Shown here: positions 33,686 to 46,689 of the stretch, in pieces | How the letters are laid out: each line of letters starts with the position of its first letter | Position numbering within the stretch: position 1 is the stretch's first letter | Assembly: GCA_017979445.1 (NCBI GenBank) | Contig: CM030714.1 | Span: 39,196,308 to 39,260,307 of the forward strand | Reading direction: 5' to 3' | DNA: 64,000 bases | Source of the DNA: Akebia trifoliata | Taxonomy: Eukaryota > Streptophyta > Magnoliopsida > Ranunculales > Lardizabalaceae | The notes under the pieces: model-generated | Database searches by the model: none | The model's input: the letters and a program-made list of their open reading frames with translations, nothing else | What the model was told of the DNA's origin: nothing | Position numbers and translations under genes: made by a program

Positions 33686-33690
33686 ATAGG
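33686..33690. repeat. Right target-site duplication of solo LTR C
   Basis: ATAGG, identical to 19458-19462. Confidence 0.85.
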
Positions 33691-35989
33691 ATTTAGTTGG
33701 TGTTGTCAATTTGGAATTACGTGTTCAATACAATTATTAGTAAAATACTTATCAAACTTAAAAATACCCATATTTTATGTGATTTGGCAACTTTTCCTAT
33801 GTCCAGAGGAAGTCCAAACCTCCTACACAAATCCTGAAATCCTTCTACACCTCTATCCTTGTGTCTTTCAAAACCTAGAAAAATAATATAGATTTAAAAA
33901 AGAGAAACTTATCCTAACCATTAGATTGAGATCTCATCTAATGACTATGATAAAAGACACACGAGTAAATAACAGTTGGTTAATGGATGTCAATCCAATG
34001 CACTGTTTGAGTTCGGCTTTAATGGGTTATGTAGATTAATAGCTAGGATGAAAGATTTTGATAATTGTACCCTTCCACGATGAATTTCGATTTATTGAAT
34101 GCTTGATGGTACAACTCTTAGTGTTTGAACTCATTAATGTCATATATGTTGATTTTTCATTCTTCATGGTATTGTTGACATATGAAAACCCATAATCCAA
34201 AGCCCAGTGGATCTAATCCATTATTATTTTTAGTAAGTTAACTTAAAGGGTATTTTAGGTTTAACAATAAGAAAATTTATAAGCATGACATATTTGTAGT
34301 TAAGGATATCTCAAGGGTTTTAATATAAGACTTAAAGGTCATTTAACATTTGATTGAAAAACACTTCTAGAAGGTGGAAGTATCTCACCATTGATTAGGG
34401 TATGAGAAGAAAATCATTGGAAATAAATTGAAATCTTTTCTCTTTCGTTTGAAGTTTCTTTTTTAAAATTTAAATTTATCCTAATAGGTTAATCTTCTTA
34501 TTAAGAAGTTTTTATTTGATATCCTTCATTTAAGAAGTCTTGATTTATCTTAAATTATTTTGTTTTTATAAGCAAGATGATGGAACCTAGAAACGAAATA
34601 AATTGAAAATTTGAAGGCGGAAAGCTTAGACAAGGACATATGGCAATCCTACATTTTTTTCCTTTGGAATTGATTAAAAGATATTAATCCATCTAAAGAG
34701 GAAACCTCCACTCTATCCATCTATTATCTTTCACATCTTTATCTCATTTCTCATTTTCCTCATCATACTCTCTATTTATTTGTTCAACTTAGAATTTCTA
34801 GAACGAAATCAAGAAATGACATGTGCTATCAGGAGAAATGAGATTTCAAAAGGAATCACTGTAAAACATTTAGTAGGTTTAATATCTTTTTTCTTATGAT
34901 TTATTTTCAATAATAGGAAATAAAAAGTACTTGCTTGCAAGTAAAGAATAATAATGGTAGGGGAGTTGGTGATGTAGTTGAGTAAATTATGATATATTTA
35001 TTTTTTAATTTATGTTTCGTTAGTATATAAGGAAATGAAAGAATAATGTGAAGGTTGATTGTTAATATAAGAATGGGTAGGATTGCTTTCTTGAAATGAT
35101 TACAACTGTTAGTTTATTAAACACCAAATGAGTGAAAATTGATACATGAAGAACCCATAATGGTCATTATGCTAGTACAGACTTCATGAACACCTCCTCT
35201 CTTTTCAACCTTCTTCTTTGTCTAGTTGCAACTTCTATATGATAATTGTCTAATCCTTGGTATATTATTACCTGCTAGGGCCCTTTCTACAATGATGAAT
35301 ACCATTGTATTTACACATTTGTGTACGACTGCTAGAGTAATGAATACCGAAAAGAAATATACTTAGAAGGCAGCTGAGTGAGTTTCTATAGACATCAATG
35401 AAGAAAATGTCAAACCATAGATTTATTAAAAAATATAAATAATTTTAAATAATTAAAATATTATTTTAAAACTCGACTTGAATTTTCATCTAATTGATTC
35501 AACGAAAAAATTAGCAAGTTTAATTAAATGAGTTAAATAAAATTATATTGAATTTATAAATAGATTTTAATAAATAAAAAATAGTTAATTTTTTTTATTT
35601 TCACAAAAATCCAAATAAATTGCTTCAGTGTTTTTTTTTACTCAGTATATTTTAGATTAAACCACTCTATGAAGTTGTTAAAAGGGTATTTCAGGTATTT
35701 TTCTGAAAAAATCTTCAAAAGATCCAAAATAGGTGAATAATTTATTAAGTGAGACTTAAATGGTATTTTTTTCCTGGGGACTAATCTGTACATATTCTCA
35801 ATACAGAGTCCCTCACAGTCATTGACCCCTTAAGAAATATGACTTAAAATTATAATAGAACTCCATTACATAATTTTAATTAAACTCCAACAACTAAAAG
35901 TAACTATGACCAATTCTACTTCTCATTGACTCAAATTTAAGATACAAGATAATGAGTAAAAATTAAGAAAAAATCATTTGATCATAGGT
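33691..35989. other. Unassigned AT-rich interval
   Basis: No gene, LTR terminus, tandem array or retrotransposon protein similarity was recognised. It may be old host intergenic DNA or a heavily decayed element. Confidence 0.4.
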
Positions 35990-36498
35990 GATGGCAAGAG
36001 TTGTATGGTATCCTATAGTAAGATTAGGGTTGAAAGTCTTCAGCAGACCTGAAAGAGTGTCCTAGTTTCACTTGGTCAAGTAGTACATGGTATTCCAGTT
36101 TGATATACCTGAAGGTACTGTATTGAAATTGTAGCGTTCACGTACGTCCCCCATGTCCTGAAGGATCATGTTAGCTCAGATCCAGCTACGTGGTTTATAG
36201 GGACATGTTATAATGTAAACAAGAATATAAACTCTCGTGAGTGTGCAAAGGGACAAGGTGCACCCAGGCCTTTTCGAGAATAGGCAACCATACAAGCCAC
36301 ATGATGCAATCATCAAACCAATCACATGAAATAATCAATCATCCATACCCAATCACATACCCAAGAAAGAAATGACGAAATCTAACCTAATCGAAGGGTC
36401 TTCTTGAGTCAACTAGGTTGACTCAAGTAAAAAAGTAAACCTAAGGATAGTCTGAAATGGGTCAAGTTTGACCCTAAAATCCCTAGTGTAGTCACCAC
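35990..36498 (-). mobile_element. Leader fragment of a D-family element
   Basis: Sequence at 36080-36290 resembles the structured leader of B (CAGTTTGATATACC, GCAAAGG, CCTTTTCGA). It ends at 36498 in a decayed primer site (GTGGTGACTACACTAGGG on the minus strand) abutting LTR 36499-39419. This element therefore uses that LTR as its 5' LTR. The rest of it is lost to the left. Confidence 0.65.
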
Positions 36499-39419
36499 TG
36501 AAATTGCCTTGACTCTTTTTATAGAAAAATAAAAAGTATCTAATAAAAATGGGGGGATTTTCTGAAAATAGGAAGTTGCCACCTAGTTTAGGTCTAGAAC
36601 CATAAATAGCGCCAAAATAGATCCGGAATGGTCCACGAGAAAGAGACATGGGTAAATGGTCAGATTATGAGTTTTGGAAGGTGTTAGGCATTGAAGCTGC
36701 TCGATTGAGATGATCGGTTTCAACTATGATCCAAGATAATCCTATGGTCAACAGGCAAAGACTAGAGTCAAACTAAGATCCAATCATAATCATTTTATGT
36801 CAAATTTGCTAAATAAATCTCCTGGTCACAATTCCAAATTAATATACCATTACATGTATAAAACTTCCTAATCAATAATTATATCATATACATAAATTTT
36901 TTAAACCAATCAACATATCGCATGCATAAAATTACCGAAATTGATAAAAGTAACGTGTGCATAAAATTACCAAAATTGGTTGGAATATCACATGCATTTA
37001 TAATTCTCCAAACTAAATCAATATTCATGCATTCATAATTTTCAAATGAGTAATCATCATAACATGCACGAATAATTACCAAATTGGTTAAAATGTCATC
37101 ATGTGCACGTACAAATAATTATCAAAATGATCATAATTCCGAAGCACCATAATTACTAACTTCGGAAGTGACATGATATAAAATAAAAATCTAGGAAATC
37201 CTTACCTTGAGTCTAATGAGGTGATTGGGATGATGTCAACTATATCGATTCCCTAGATCGTTAAGCGGCAACTAAAAAAATGAATAGTATACTGTGTGGC
37301 TGTTGTGAAGTATTCCTTCAGAACTTTCAAGAATGATGGCGAAGAAGGAACATGTCTCGACCAAACCTAAAGAGAGGGGATTGTGTTGAAAGAAATATTG
37401 AGAGATAGGGATGATACGACTATGAATAAGAAAATGAGGTTTAAGTTGAATGGGTAATGATAGAAAAAATGTGAAGTTCTGGGGCTATTTAGGCTAAACA
37501 ATAGAATGGAATAGGAAGTCTTTAAGGGTACTAAATTGATGGTAAAAGGAAGTGTTGGGTGGTTGTTTTGGGGTGTCAAAAAGATAAGGAAAATGGACTG
37601 TTGGGGTTATTGTTTGGGGCTTTAAAGGAGATGAGAAATAGGAACAATTAGGGTTTCTGTTTTGGGTTGTTAAAAGGGATGAGAAATAAGGATTGTTGGG
37701 GTGGTTGTGGGGTGTTAAAGAAGATGAGAAATAGGACTATTGGGGCTACTACTTTGAGGTGTTAAAAGAGATGAGAAATAGAGACTATTGTGACTGGTGT
37801 GGGGTATTTAATGAGATGAAAGGAAACAAAATTGCAGGTTGTTGTTGCTCCAAGAGTTGAAAGAGAAGATGTTGAGAGGAGGCGCTGCGAGAGGAGGCGC
37901 TGAGAGGAGGTAAAGAAAATGAAAGGGAGCTGATGTGCTTAGAAAGAAAGGAAAAATCGAAAAAGATGAAGAAAAGAAACAGAAAGAGGAGGACAGGAAT
38001 GCATTAATGGTAGGTAAGTTCATTTTTTTTCTCCTTATTTTCCTTTTCTCCCTGTTTTGTCTTTTACTATTGTCGTCCAAATGAGAAAGAAGAGAGTTCT
38101 CCCTTTGCTGTCATCGCTGCTACTATAAAAAAATAAGTCTATTTTATTCTTTTTCTCATATTCAAACCTTGTGCCTTAGATCCTCTTCCTTTTTACCATG
38201 GGAGAGAGGGACATTATAGCCTCTGTTCTTTCCAATTCCTTCTCTTCCTTCCTTTCTATCCTTTCATTTTTTATTTTTCTTTCAATGGTTAGCCGATTCA
38301 AGGATGGTCTCATTTTTTATTTCTATATTTTTCTTCTTTGCTGAATCTGTAAGGGAGACGTGTATGTATAGCTTCTTTAAATGAGTAAAGCAATGATTCC
38401 GTGCTTCTCGCGATATAAGTTGTATGGTGGGTGGTCCATTTAAGGGATTTTTGGCCAAATATTTGGTTGATTGGTCAAGGATTTGGTCGGTTGATTTTGT
38501 TTTTGATATATTTTTATTCATCAACTCACAATTGGTTAGATTGGATCCTATTCATTCAGAGATATATTATTGGTACCCAATTTTCAATCGTTTATTCCAT
38601 ATTCTAACATTAGGGTGTAACGAGTAAATACCTCAAAACATTTTATTGATAGGGATCTGTTAATCAATTTTAAATTTCGCTTCTGATATTAAAATTCTAA
38701 TTTCACCATTTTATTGTAACTGATGGGTATCGTTCCACGTGGTAAAAATCGTCATTTTTTTGTGAGAAATTCTGTCATTTTATGTGAATTTCAATTTTCC
38801 TAGGTGTGAGGTCTTTAGATTTTCTTGATATACGCAAATATTGTTGGAAGTTCATTTTCAATCACGTCTTCCTAGGAATCGAAGTCTATAAGTAAAAGTC
38901 AAACATCAAGGGGTATTTTGGTTATTTTTGTGATTTTTCATAAAATTCTCTATTTTTATTGATTTTAGTCTCATTAGACTCAAAATCACACTCTTAGCAC
39001 AACATTGGAACTTTCGAGACATTTCGGAGGTGTGGGACCCATGAGGATATTTTCATCATTTTGTGAATTTCGTCATGTGACTTTCTTGTGTCCTAATATG
39101 ATTATTTTGAAGTCTCGAAGTCATATTTTTCTAGTGTTGTGAGGTCTCAAAGTTATCGAAATATATAACAAACCTAAGTGTGCGTACATACTTAATTGAG
39201 TGTAAAATGTAACGATCCTAAGCGTGTGTAACTTTTATGTTGAGCAAGCTAAGTAAATAAAAATAGAATCACAAGGACTGGGAAGGGATGGGAGAAAATA
39301 GGAAAACTGCCTCTCACAAGCTTTCAACTTTTTATCCATTTTGCGCTCACCATTAGGAATCCACAACATCCGGGTGACGAATTGTCGAATCAGGCAAATG
39401 TAAAAATAGGGTGTTTACA
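36499..39419 (-). repeat. D-family LTR 1 (shared)
   Basis: It is 2921 bp: plus-strand TGAAATTGCC to GTGTTTACA, whose end has drifted from GTGTCTACA. The conserved hairpin loop is at 36678-36690 with one decayed arm. It has a leader on its left and a 3' internal end on its right, so it serves two internal regions. Confidence 0.8.
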
Positions 39420-39854
39420 GATACCCTTCTTTAACAAAGGGTGGAAGCAAACTAGATGCCAAATCTACTTTGGTAGATAAAGCGACTTCTAAATACCAAA
39501 GCCTATGACATTTTATTTTACAACCTAATTCGATGATTCGTCAGGGCGTCCAGATCTTTGAAGGTAAACTCTCTCCAGACTAAGGGATGTCAGATACTCA
39601 AATTTTGAAAAATTCTTCTTGACTAGTGCAAATGCAATGAAAGTATATGTGTGTACAATAATGTCATGATGATTTTGAAAAAGCACACCTCCATTCTGCG
39701 AATTCATAATGGGGGATGATGAACTTAAGAATGAAAAACTGGGTTAGATGACTGAGCAAAATCTAAATAAAATCAAACCAAAACCTGAGAAAAAATTGAA
39801 TTAAAATTAAGTAGAACTGAATGAAATTTAAAGATAAACTAAGTGTAATCTGAT

Positions 39855-39980
39855 AGGGTCTGAGCATAATATGAGCATGGTCTGAACATAATCTGAGTAA
39901 GAGTCTGAGCATAATCTGAGTAAGTATTTGAGCATAATCTAAGCAAAGTTTGAGCATAATTTGAGCAAAGTCTAGGCATA
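39855..39980. repeat. Short GAGCATAATCTGAGTAA repeats
   Basis: About six imperfect copies with a period of roughly 20-25 bases. A related set is at 50935-51065 in E. Confidence 0.75.
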
Positions 39981-39984
39981 ATCT

Positions 39985-40200
39985 GAAAATCCTACTCTAC
40001 CTGCTCTACGTGAAAGAATAATGAACTAGATTTTGGGAGTCTAGGAGTTCTACTCTACCTACTCTCGATGAAAGAGTAATGAACTAAATTCTAGGAGTCC
40101 TACTCTACCTACTCTACGTGAAAGAGTAATGAACTATTTTCTAGGAATTCTACTCTACCTACTCTAGGTGAAAGAGTAATGAAATATTTTCAGGGAGTTC
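39985..40200. repeat. Hairpin tandem array, four monomers (D)
   Basis: Diverged members of the 53-bp family. Cores read CTCTACG, CTCTCGA and CTCTAGG between TACTCTACCT and TGAAAGAGTAATGAA. Confidence 0.88.
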
Positions 40201-40879
40201 TATTTAGAAATTTTTTTCTATTCAATTAAATTCAAATGGGGAGAAAGTTGATATTGCAGAATCAACAAACTGACTTGAATCAACAAAAATAAAAGGGTTA
40301 GACTCGATCTAAAGAAACATGACATTGTACACTTGATAAAAAACTATACTCAAACTAATTCACAAGACTCATGAAAAGTTAGAGACAAGTACCCACAATT
40401 ATAGATTGAGGATTCGGGACAATTTTCTAATCAATAGAACTAAGGCATTGTGATCTTCAATAAACATATAATCAATGTTGAAAGAGTCTATGGTGGCTTG
40501 TAAGTCTTGAACTTCTTCTTCAAATTCTTTACCTTCTTTCAGGATATTCTTAATCAGTCATAATTCCATTCCATTAACCAAAGTCTTGTAATTAACAAAA
40601 TCGAGTTCCGGTATTTTAAAGGTTTTTTCTTCCTAGGTTACATGTTCAAATTTATTGCAAGAGAGAGAGAGAATGGTTCGTGTTCTTCGGTCCACAAGTA
40701 AGGATCCTCATCTTCTAAAGAGAAGGGTTATCCCAAATTTGTCTAACTTAGGAGATGACGAGGTGGGATAAGCAATAGTTTTCATCCATAATCAGGTTGA
40801 ATAGCTCATAATCAGTGGTGAGAATTTCATTGGGGACTGTCATTTCGGTAAGAGGGGAACTAGGTAGTTGACGACTGAC

Positions 40880-42205
40880 TGGGCAGATGAGAAGAACTGG
40901 ATAAAATGGTTATTGGGTGTTGGACACCATATTCAAAGTTTGAGGAGGTTGGTAAGTGGTTAGAGGGTTAGTGGTAATATTTGGCTTTGTAGAGGCAGAT
41001 ATGGTAATTTTTTTGGCGTTTATGAGGTCTTGAATAGTATGATAAAGAGCAATACAATGATCAATAGGGTGACCATGATATTGATGAAACTCACAAAATA
41101 AATTTGGATTGTGAGAAATGGGGAATAGATTTGGTAAAGGTCTATATTGGAAAGGTGTAATGAGTAATTTTTTTAATGGTTTCTGAAAAACGATGCTTAA
41201 GGACATCCCAAGATTAGTGAATTGTTGACGTGATTGAGACTAATTGGGACTAGTTTGGTAAGTAGGTTGAGTAACAAATTGGATGGGTATAGCAGATGTA
41301 TTGGCTATGTATAAATGATTGGTGTTTGTATTGGAATTAGTGAAGGGCTTTTTGAACTTACTGTCAGGAAAGAACTAGAGAGGCAAAAACATCCTCAAGT
41401 TGGCTCTCGACTTGTAAAAAAAACTCAAATGTGGGAAGGTATTGGGCGACTAAAAGCTGCACATACCCTTGAGTGAGATTTTTCAGGATAATAGCTACCT
41501 AATCCTTTTCTAAGAGCCTATCCCACATTTTTACAACTTTAACCCTCCAACAACTGATAAATAAATAAAAATTTTCCTCATTCTTGTGTTTGGTTGTTTC
41601 TAAGTCCCTTCGAGAAGTCTCAATTTTAATATTGTACTTGTATTGATGCTAGAATAGTTTTACATATTTTTCCAAATTTCAATCGTAGACGGGTCTTGAA
41701 ACATTAGCCATCACAGTGTTGATCCTAAGAAAGTACGTTAAAAAAGTTACATCATATATTCATCACTAAGGCCCAAAGTATGCATGTTAGTGACATATAC
41801 CTTGAGATGTGTTCTTGTACAGCCTACTCCATTGAACTTTTCCATCTTTGGCATTACAAATTTTTCAGGTAAACAAATCTTAAGGATGTGATTCAGAACC
41901 TTGATGTCTGCCACTATTTTATCAATTTATTTTATACTTTTCAAGGTTGTCTTCACTTGAGCCATCCTACTGGCTAACATAGGACTCTCATTAATGGGTT
42001 CTTCATCTCCATCAAGCTCAAAAATCTCTTGTGGGTGTCTGACTACATTGCCTTCTAGTTCCTTTCCCTTTGGATAGTCAAGGGGGTTTCCCGTTGACTC
42101 TAAGATTTGTTCTAATACCTCCACCTTGCTCTTTAAATTATTTATGTCCATGGCAAAGACTATGAGGATCTTGCAGATCTCTACGAGTTCAGATTTTAAG
42201 GCCAT
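40880..42205 (-). pseudogene. gag: gag copy 1 of D, decayed
   Basis: The minus strand starts MALKSELVEI at 42205, aligning with MASESELTKI of B. An open stretch to about 41927 is followed by stops and frameshifts. The C-terminal part is again open (41206-40910) and keeps the CX2HX4HX4C finger (FCEFHQYHGHPIDHC) and the tail NMVSNTQ. More decayed than A or B. Non-functional. Confidence 0.85.
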
Positions 42206-43049
42206 TTTTGACAGTTCACTTGGTGCTAACATTCGTCCTAATCAACCTGACTCACAACTCCAAGTAAGTGGTTGACACTTAAATTTAGGTGCAATGATAA
42301 CCTTGGAACCCCATTAAAAATAGATTATTGGTTGCGGACCTGAGAATAAGTTTAGCAATTTAGAAATAAAGGTTCATCTTGATAGCATTTATTAAATTAA
42401 CTTCCTAGATTTAAAGTCTTTAACTTGTGGAACTTTCAAAGCAAGAAATATTACATGAAGATGATTTGTCAATTGATCAGGAATCTTAAAAATGTCAAAC
42501 CATAATTAAGGGTTGTACCATCTTCAAAAATTAAGGTCCAAGGTGTGCTAGTCGGTACACCCATTGATATGATTTTTTACTAATCCCGATCTTGTTAATT
42601 ATGAAATATTTGATGCATTGAATTAAACTGGCCAATACAAAATGATTGGGTCTATGTACCCATTTGGGTTTGGGCTGGTTCTATCCAATAGATCCAAATA
42701 TTTTATTTGAATCATTTCATCCAATATGCTTTAAGCCAATTAGTCCAACTAATCTATGTATTGATCCATAAGATTCATTTACCAACTAGGCCAACTAGTT
42801 TAAATTGATATTGTCCAACATATCTTATCAATTACATTTATTAGGTTGGACCGATATTAGGGGTTCAATTTGAACGATGTGGACTGGTCCACTTACTTAC
42901 CATTTGGTTGGATTAAATAGAGCAATCTGAGAGCACCCATGGACGATTTTAGTCATGGCCTAATGCGACCGTACTTAGGTTCAAGTTTTTAAATTCACTA
43001 CATGATTGAGGCTAGATTAGGACAAAAAAAATGTCATTCTTAAGTTAGC

Positions 43050-44042
43050 AAATTGACGAAAGGTTTAGGGCTGACCTCAACTAGTTTGACTATTAGTTTA
43101 GGCTGGAAGTTGAGCTGGGGTGGCGAATGTGTTGGCTATATAGACATAGTTGGTGCTGGGCTTGGAATTAGTGGAGGATTTCTTTGGCTTGTTGTCGGAG
43201 GGGTTGGAATAGACCCTAGAGGCAAAATTATCATCGAGTCAGTTTTTGGCTTGTAACAGAGACTCAAATGTAAGAAGGTACTGGATGACTAGATATTAAG
43301 CATATCCTTACGATAGGTTTTTCAACATGATAGCTACCTGTTCCTTATTTGAGGTTTTGTTCCACATTTGTGCACCTTTAGCTCTATAACCAATGAAGTT
43401 AGTAAATATTTTCCCATTCTCTTGCTTAGTCAATTGTAAATCCCTTCGAGAGGTTTCAATCTCGGTATTATACTTGTCCTGGTACTAGAACAACTTTGAC
43501 ATATTCACCCATGTCCCGATTGGTAACGGATATTGAGACATCAGCCATCATAGTATCGATCTTGATATAGTACATTGGAATAGTAATGTCATCTATTCAT
43601 CATTGAGGCCTATAGTGCGCATGTTAGTGACATACACCTTAAGTTGTGTTGTTGCGCAACCTACTCCATTGAATTGTTCCATCTTTAGCATTACAAACTT
43701 CTCAGGAAGATGGATCTTAGGGATTTGATTCAAAGCCTCGATGCCTACTCTTATTTGATCAATCCCTTTTATATTCTTCAGAACTATTTCTAACTAAGTT
43801 ATTCTATTGACTAGCATTAGATTCTCATTAAAGGACTCTTCATTTCCATTGAGCTCATAAATCTTTTGTGGATTCTTGACCGCGCTACCTTTAGGCCCCT
43901 TTCCCTTTGATCGCCTAGGGGTTCTTTTACTTACTCAGAGATTTGTTTTAATACTTCTACCTTGCTTTTTTATGTTATTTATATCCATTATAAAGACTAC
44001 TAGGATCTTGCAGATCTCTATGAGTTTGGATTCAGATGCCAT
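43050..44042 (-). pseudogene. gag: gag copy 2 of D, C-terminally truncated
   Basis: The minus strand aligns with B from the start (ATG at 44042) to the linker before the zinc finger, where it stops at a junction near 43035-43055. Numerous stops are present. Upstream (44091-44160) it shares a flank with copy 1, which shows a segmental duplication inside one element. Confidence 0.8.
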
Positions 44043-44604
44043 TTCTGACAGTTCACTTGATATTGATGTTTGCCCTAATTGACCTGACTCTCGACCCCAG
44101 CTAGGTTTTAGACACTTGAGTTTAAGCGCAATGATAACCTACATCAAAGGTAGATTAAGGATTGGGAAATGATAATGATCCCTCTTGATAGCATTTTTTG
44201 AGTAACCCTTCCAACTTGGAGTTACTAATTTATGGGATATGCTAGTCAAGATTACGTCTGACAAATTGATTTACTACTAGTTGGAATTTTTTTTGAGAAA
44301 CTTTGAGTAATGATTAAAGTTTGTATCGATTTATAAATGTTTTATATAAAAACTTATCATAGATAAAATTCAAAGTATGCAACTAATTCTAACTTAAACA
44401 AAAAAGGAATGAGGAGACTCTCCTCTTATTACAAAAAGAAAAATGACTCAATCTAGGACCCCTACCAATTTTTTAAACATGTTTTGCTATTCCCCTCTTT
44501 TACTTCTTTAGTGGTAATTTATCCTCTGATTTCGTAAACATCCAATGATCCCAAGTTGTAGCTATGTCTTCCACTAGGTGCATAGTTAGTCCATTGATAG
44601 GGTG

Positions 44605-45550
44605 TCAATTTCTCAGGTACATTGGGACCCATGAAGGGAGTCCCATCTGTCTTGGTATCACCCTTGGATTGTAAAAAGATTTATTCAGCAATCCAGTGAA
44701 CGTTACATGATCATATCCTTTTGAAGAAAGCACAAAACCTTCGCATGTTCGTAATTCCAATCTATCCCAATTAACGTCCCGTGCAGTCAAATTTGAGAGT
44801 CGGTTTCTCCAATCTTCTATAAATGCAAAATCCACCAGTATTTCTATTTTTGTGAATTTGTCCTATTTACTTTCCTTAATTTGCTAGAATTCTACGATGC
44901 GGATTTAGATGCATAACCATACAAAAAGCAAATGTGGGCTTTGTCCCTTTTGGTGTACTCACATTAGATAGTCCCTTGAAAGTCTCAGCGAGTATTGTGG
45001 AAACCATATTAGCCATATTTTTGAGTTGTCCAGCAAGATCTACAAAGACGCTTGGTAACTGATGACCTATCCTGAAGGAAACCATAAAATACGTTGATAG
45101 TACTCCCAAGCATAGGGTAAAATCTCTAACTTTCCTATGAGGTTCCGAGGTGAAGTCACCAAGATTTTCATGTTTGAGAGCTTGATGTACTTCTAAAGAG
45201 TCTTTGCATTTGTTAGTAAGTCATGATTTGTGAATCTTCTTGCTTTTGGGAGACTTAACTCCTAATCTTCTTGTTAGTTCTTCCATGAATTTAGATTGCA
45301 ATGGGGGGCGGATCATTGGACCTAATGTGCCTATCCCCATAATGCTGCAAAAGTCTTCATGAGTTGGGCAAAGCGTGACTAAACCAAAACGGAATGTATG
45401 GTAGTTGGGATCCCATAAAGTAGTCACAACACATAAGAAATTCCATTCCATATTCACTGACTTGAGGGAAAGTACACTTTGAAATCCATTTGCACTAGAA
45501 TTGTACTTCTCCACGTTAGTGAATGCTTCTAAGTCTTGATCCATTAACAA
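44605..45550 (-). pseudogene. Extra ORF1 upstream of gag (Ogre-type), decayed
   Basis: Ogre elements carry an additional ORF of unknown function between primer site and gag, in the same orientation. This region has the right place and style. Its N-terminal part (45550-45221) includes LWDPNYHTFRFGLVTLCPT, typical of that protein group and related to plant mobile-domain-like proteins. After an in-frame stop at 45221-45223 the same frame continues with LCLGVLSTYFMV and VSTILAETFKGLSN, ending at 44876. A third part (44835-44605), in another frame, has WRNRLSNL and the motif YNPRVIPRQMG. I recognise it from memory of the family, not from a search. No counterpart was found in A, B or H. Confidence 0.65.
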
Positions 45551-46689
45551 TCGTACATGATTGTGAACCTTCTAACCAAATAACTACCTTCAATTATTGA
45601 CACATTTCAAAAAAGCAAGCCAAGTTTATTTATTTGGTACATCCTTTAATATGGTTCAACAATTTTGATTTAAAGAAAGGTCTGATCCATTGAATTGAAT
45701 TAGTTAGAAAAAGAATTTCGGTTGTCACATTTGGACCAATTCTACCCAATGGATTTAAATAATATATCACCTCATTGATGTTTTATTAAATCAATTAACT
45801 CGATCAGTCAGTGTACTAATCCAAAAGATCGACTTACCAATCGGGCTCATGGGTTTGAAAATAATTGGCCGGCATGTCTCATCAATTAGTCTATTGGGTT
45901 GGACCAGTATTGCAGGTTTAATTTGAGCGGTATGGACTGATTCACCCACATACCTTTTGGTTATATTAAATAAAGCAACCCGGGAGCGCTCATGGTCGAT
46001 TTGAGTCGTGGCCTAATGGGACTGTACTTAAGTTCGAGTTATTAAGCTCATTATATGATTGAGGCTAGGTTAGGATAAAGTTTAAAACACTTCAATTCAA
46101 AACACTAATACACCTCCCAATTTCATTTAGTCAAGCTGTGCGTGGTGCACACAATATCTAATCATCAAACCAACCAGAAGAAATAATCAATCATTTATAT
46201 CTACTTACATATTCATGGAAAAAAAAGACAAAATCTAGTCTAACATAAGATTCTTTTTTAGCCAAATGGGTTGACCCGAGCGAAAAGTCAACCAAAGGAT
46301 AGTTTTGAATCAAGTCAAGCTTAACCCTAAAATCCATAGTGAAGTCGTTAATGAAATTGCCTCGAACCTTTTTCATTAAATAGTAAAAAGGGATTTTACT
46401 GAAAAATAAGGGGATTTTTTTAGAATCAGGAGTCGCCACCTAGTTTAGATTTAGGAATCAAAAATAACTCCAAAACGCATCTAAATTGGTCAACGAATAA
46501 GATAAATGGGTAAATGGTCAGATTATGAGTTTTATAAGGTGTTAGGCACCAAACCCACCCGATCGAGATATTCGTTCTCTACTATGATCCAAAACTATCC
46601 TATGGTCAAACGGACAAAGGCTAGAGTCAAGTTAAGGTCCAATCATCATTAATTTTTGCTAGATTTACTAAATGAATCCTACAGCCAAA

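Larger units (their letters stand above)
39420..46351 (-). mobile_element. D-family internal region between shared LTRs
   Basis: In element sense, from right: decayed primer site (46330-46351), leader, extra ORF1 remnant (44605-45550), gag copy 2 (43050-44042), a second copy of the spacer upstream of gag, gag copy 1 (40880-42205), a pre-RT trace (40205-40435), tandem arrays (39855-40200) and a decayed polypurine tract at 39420. Integrase and the stem-loop cluster are deleted: the array joins pre-RT sequence near 40200. Confidence 0.75.
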
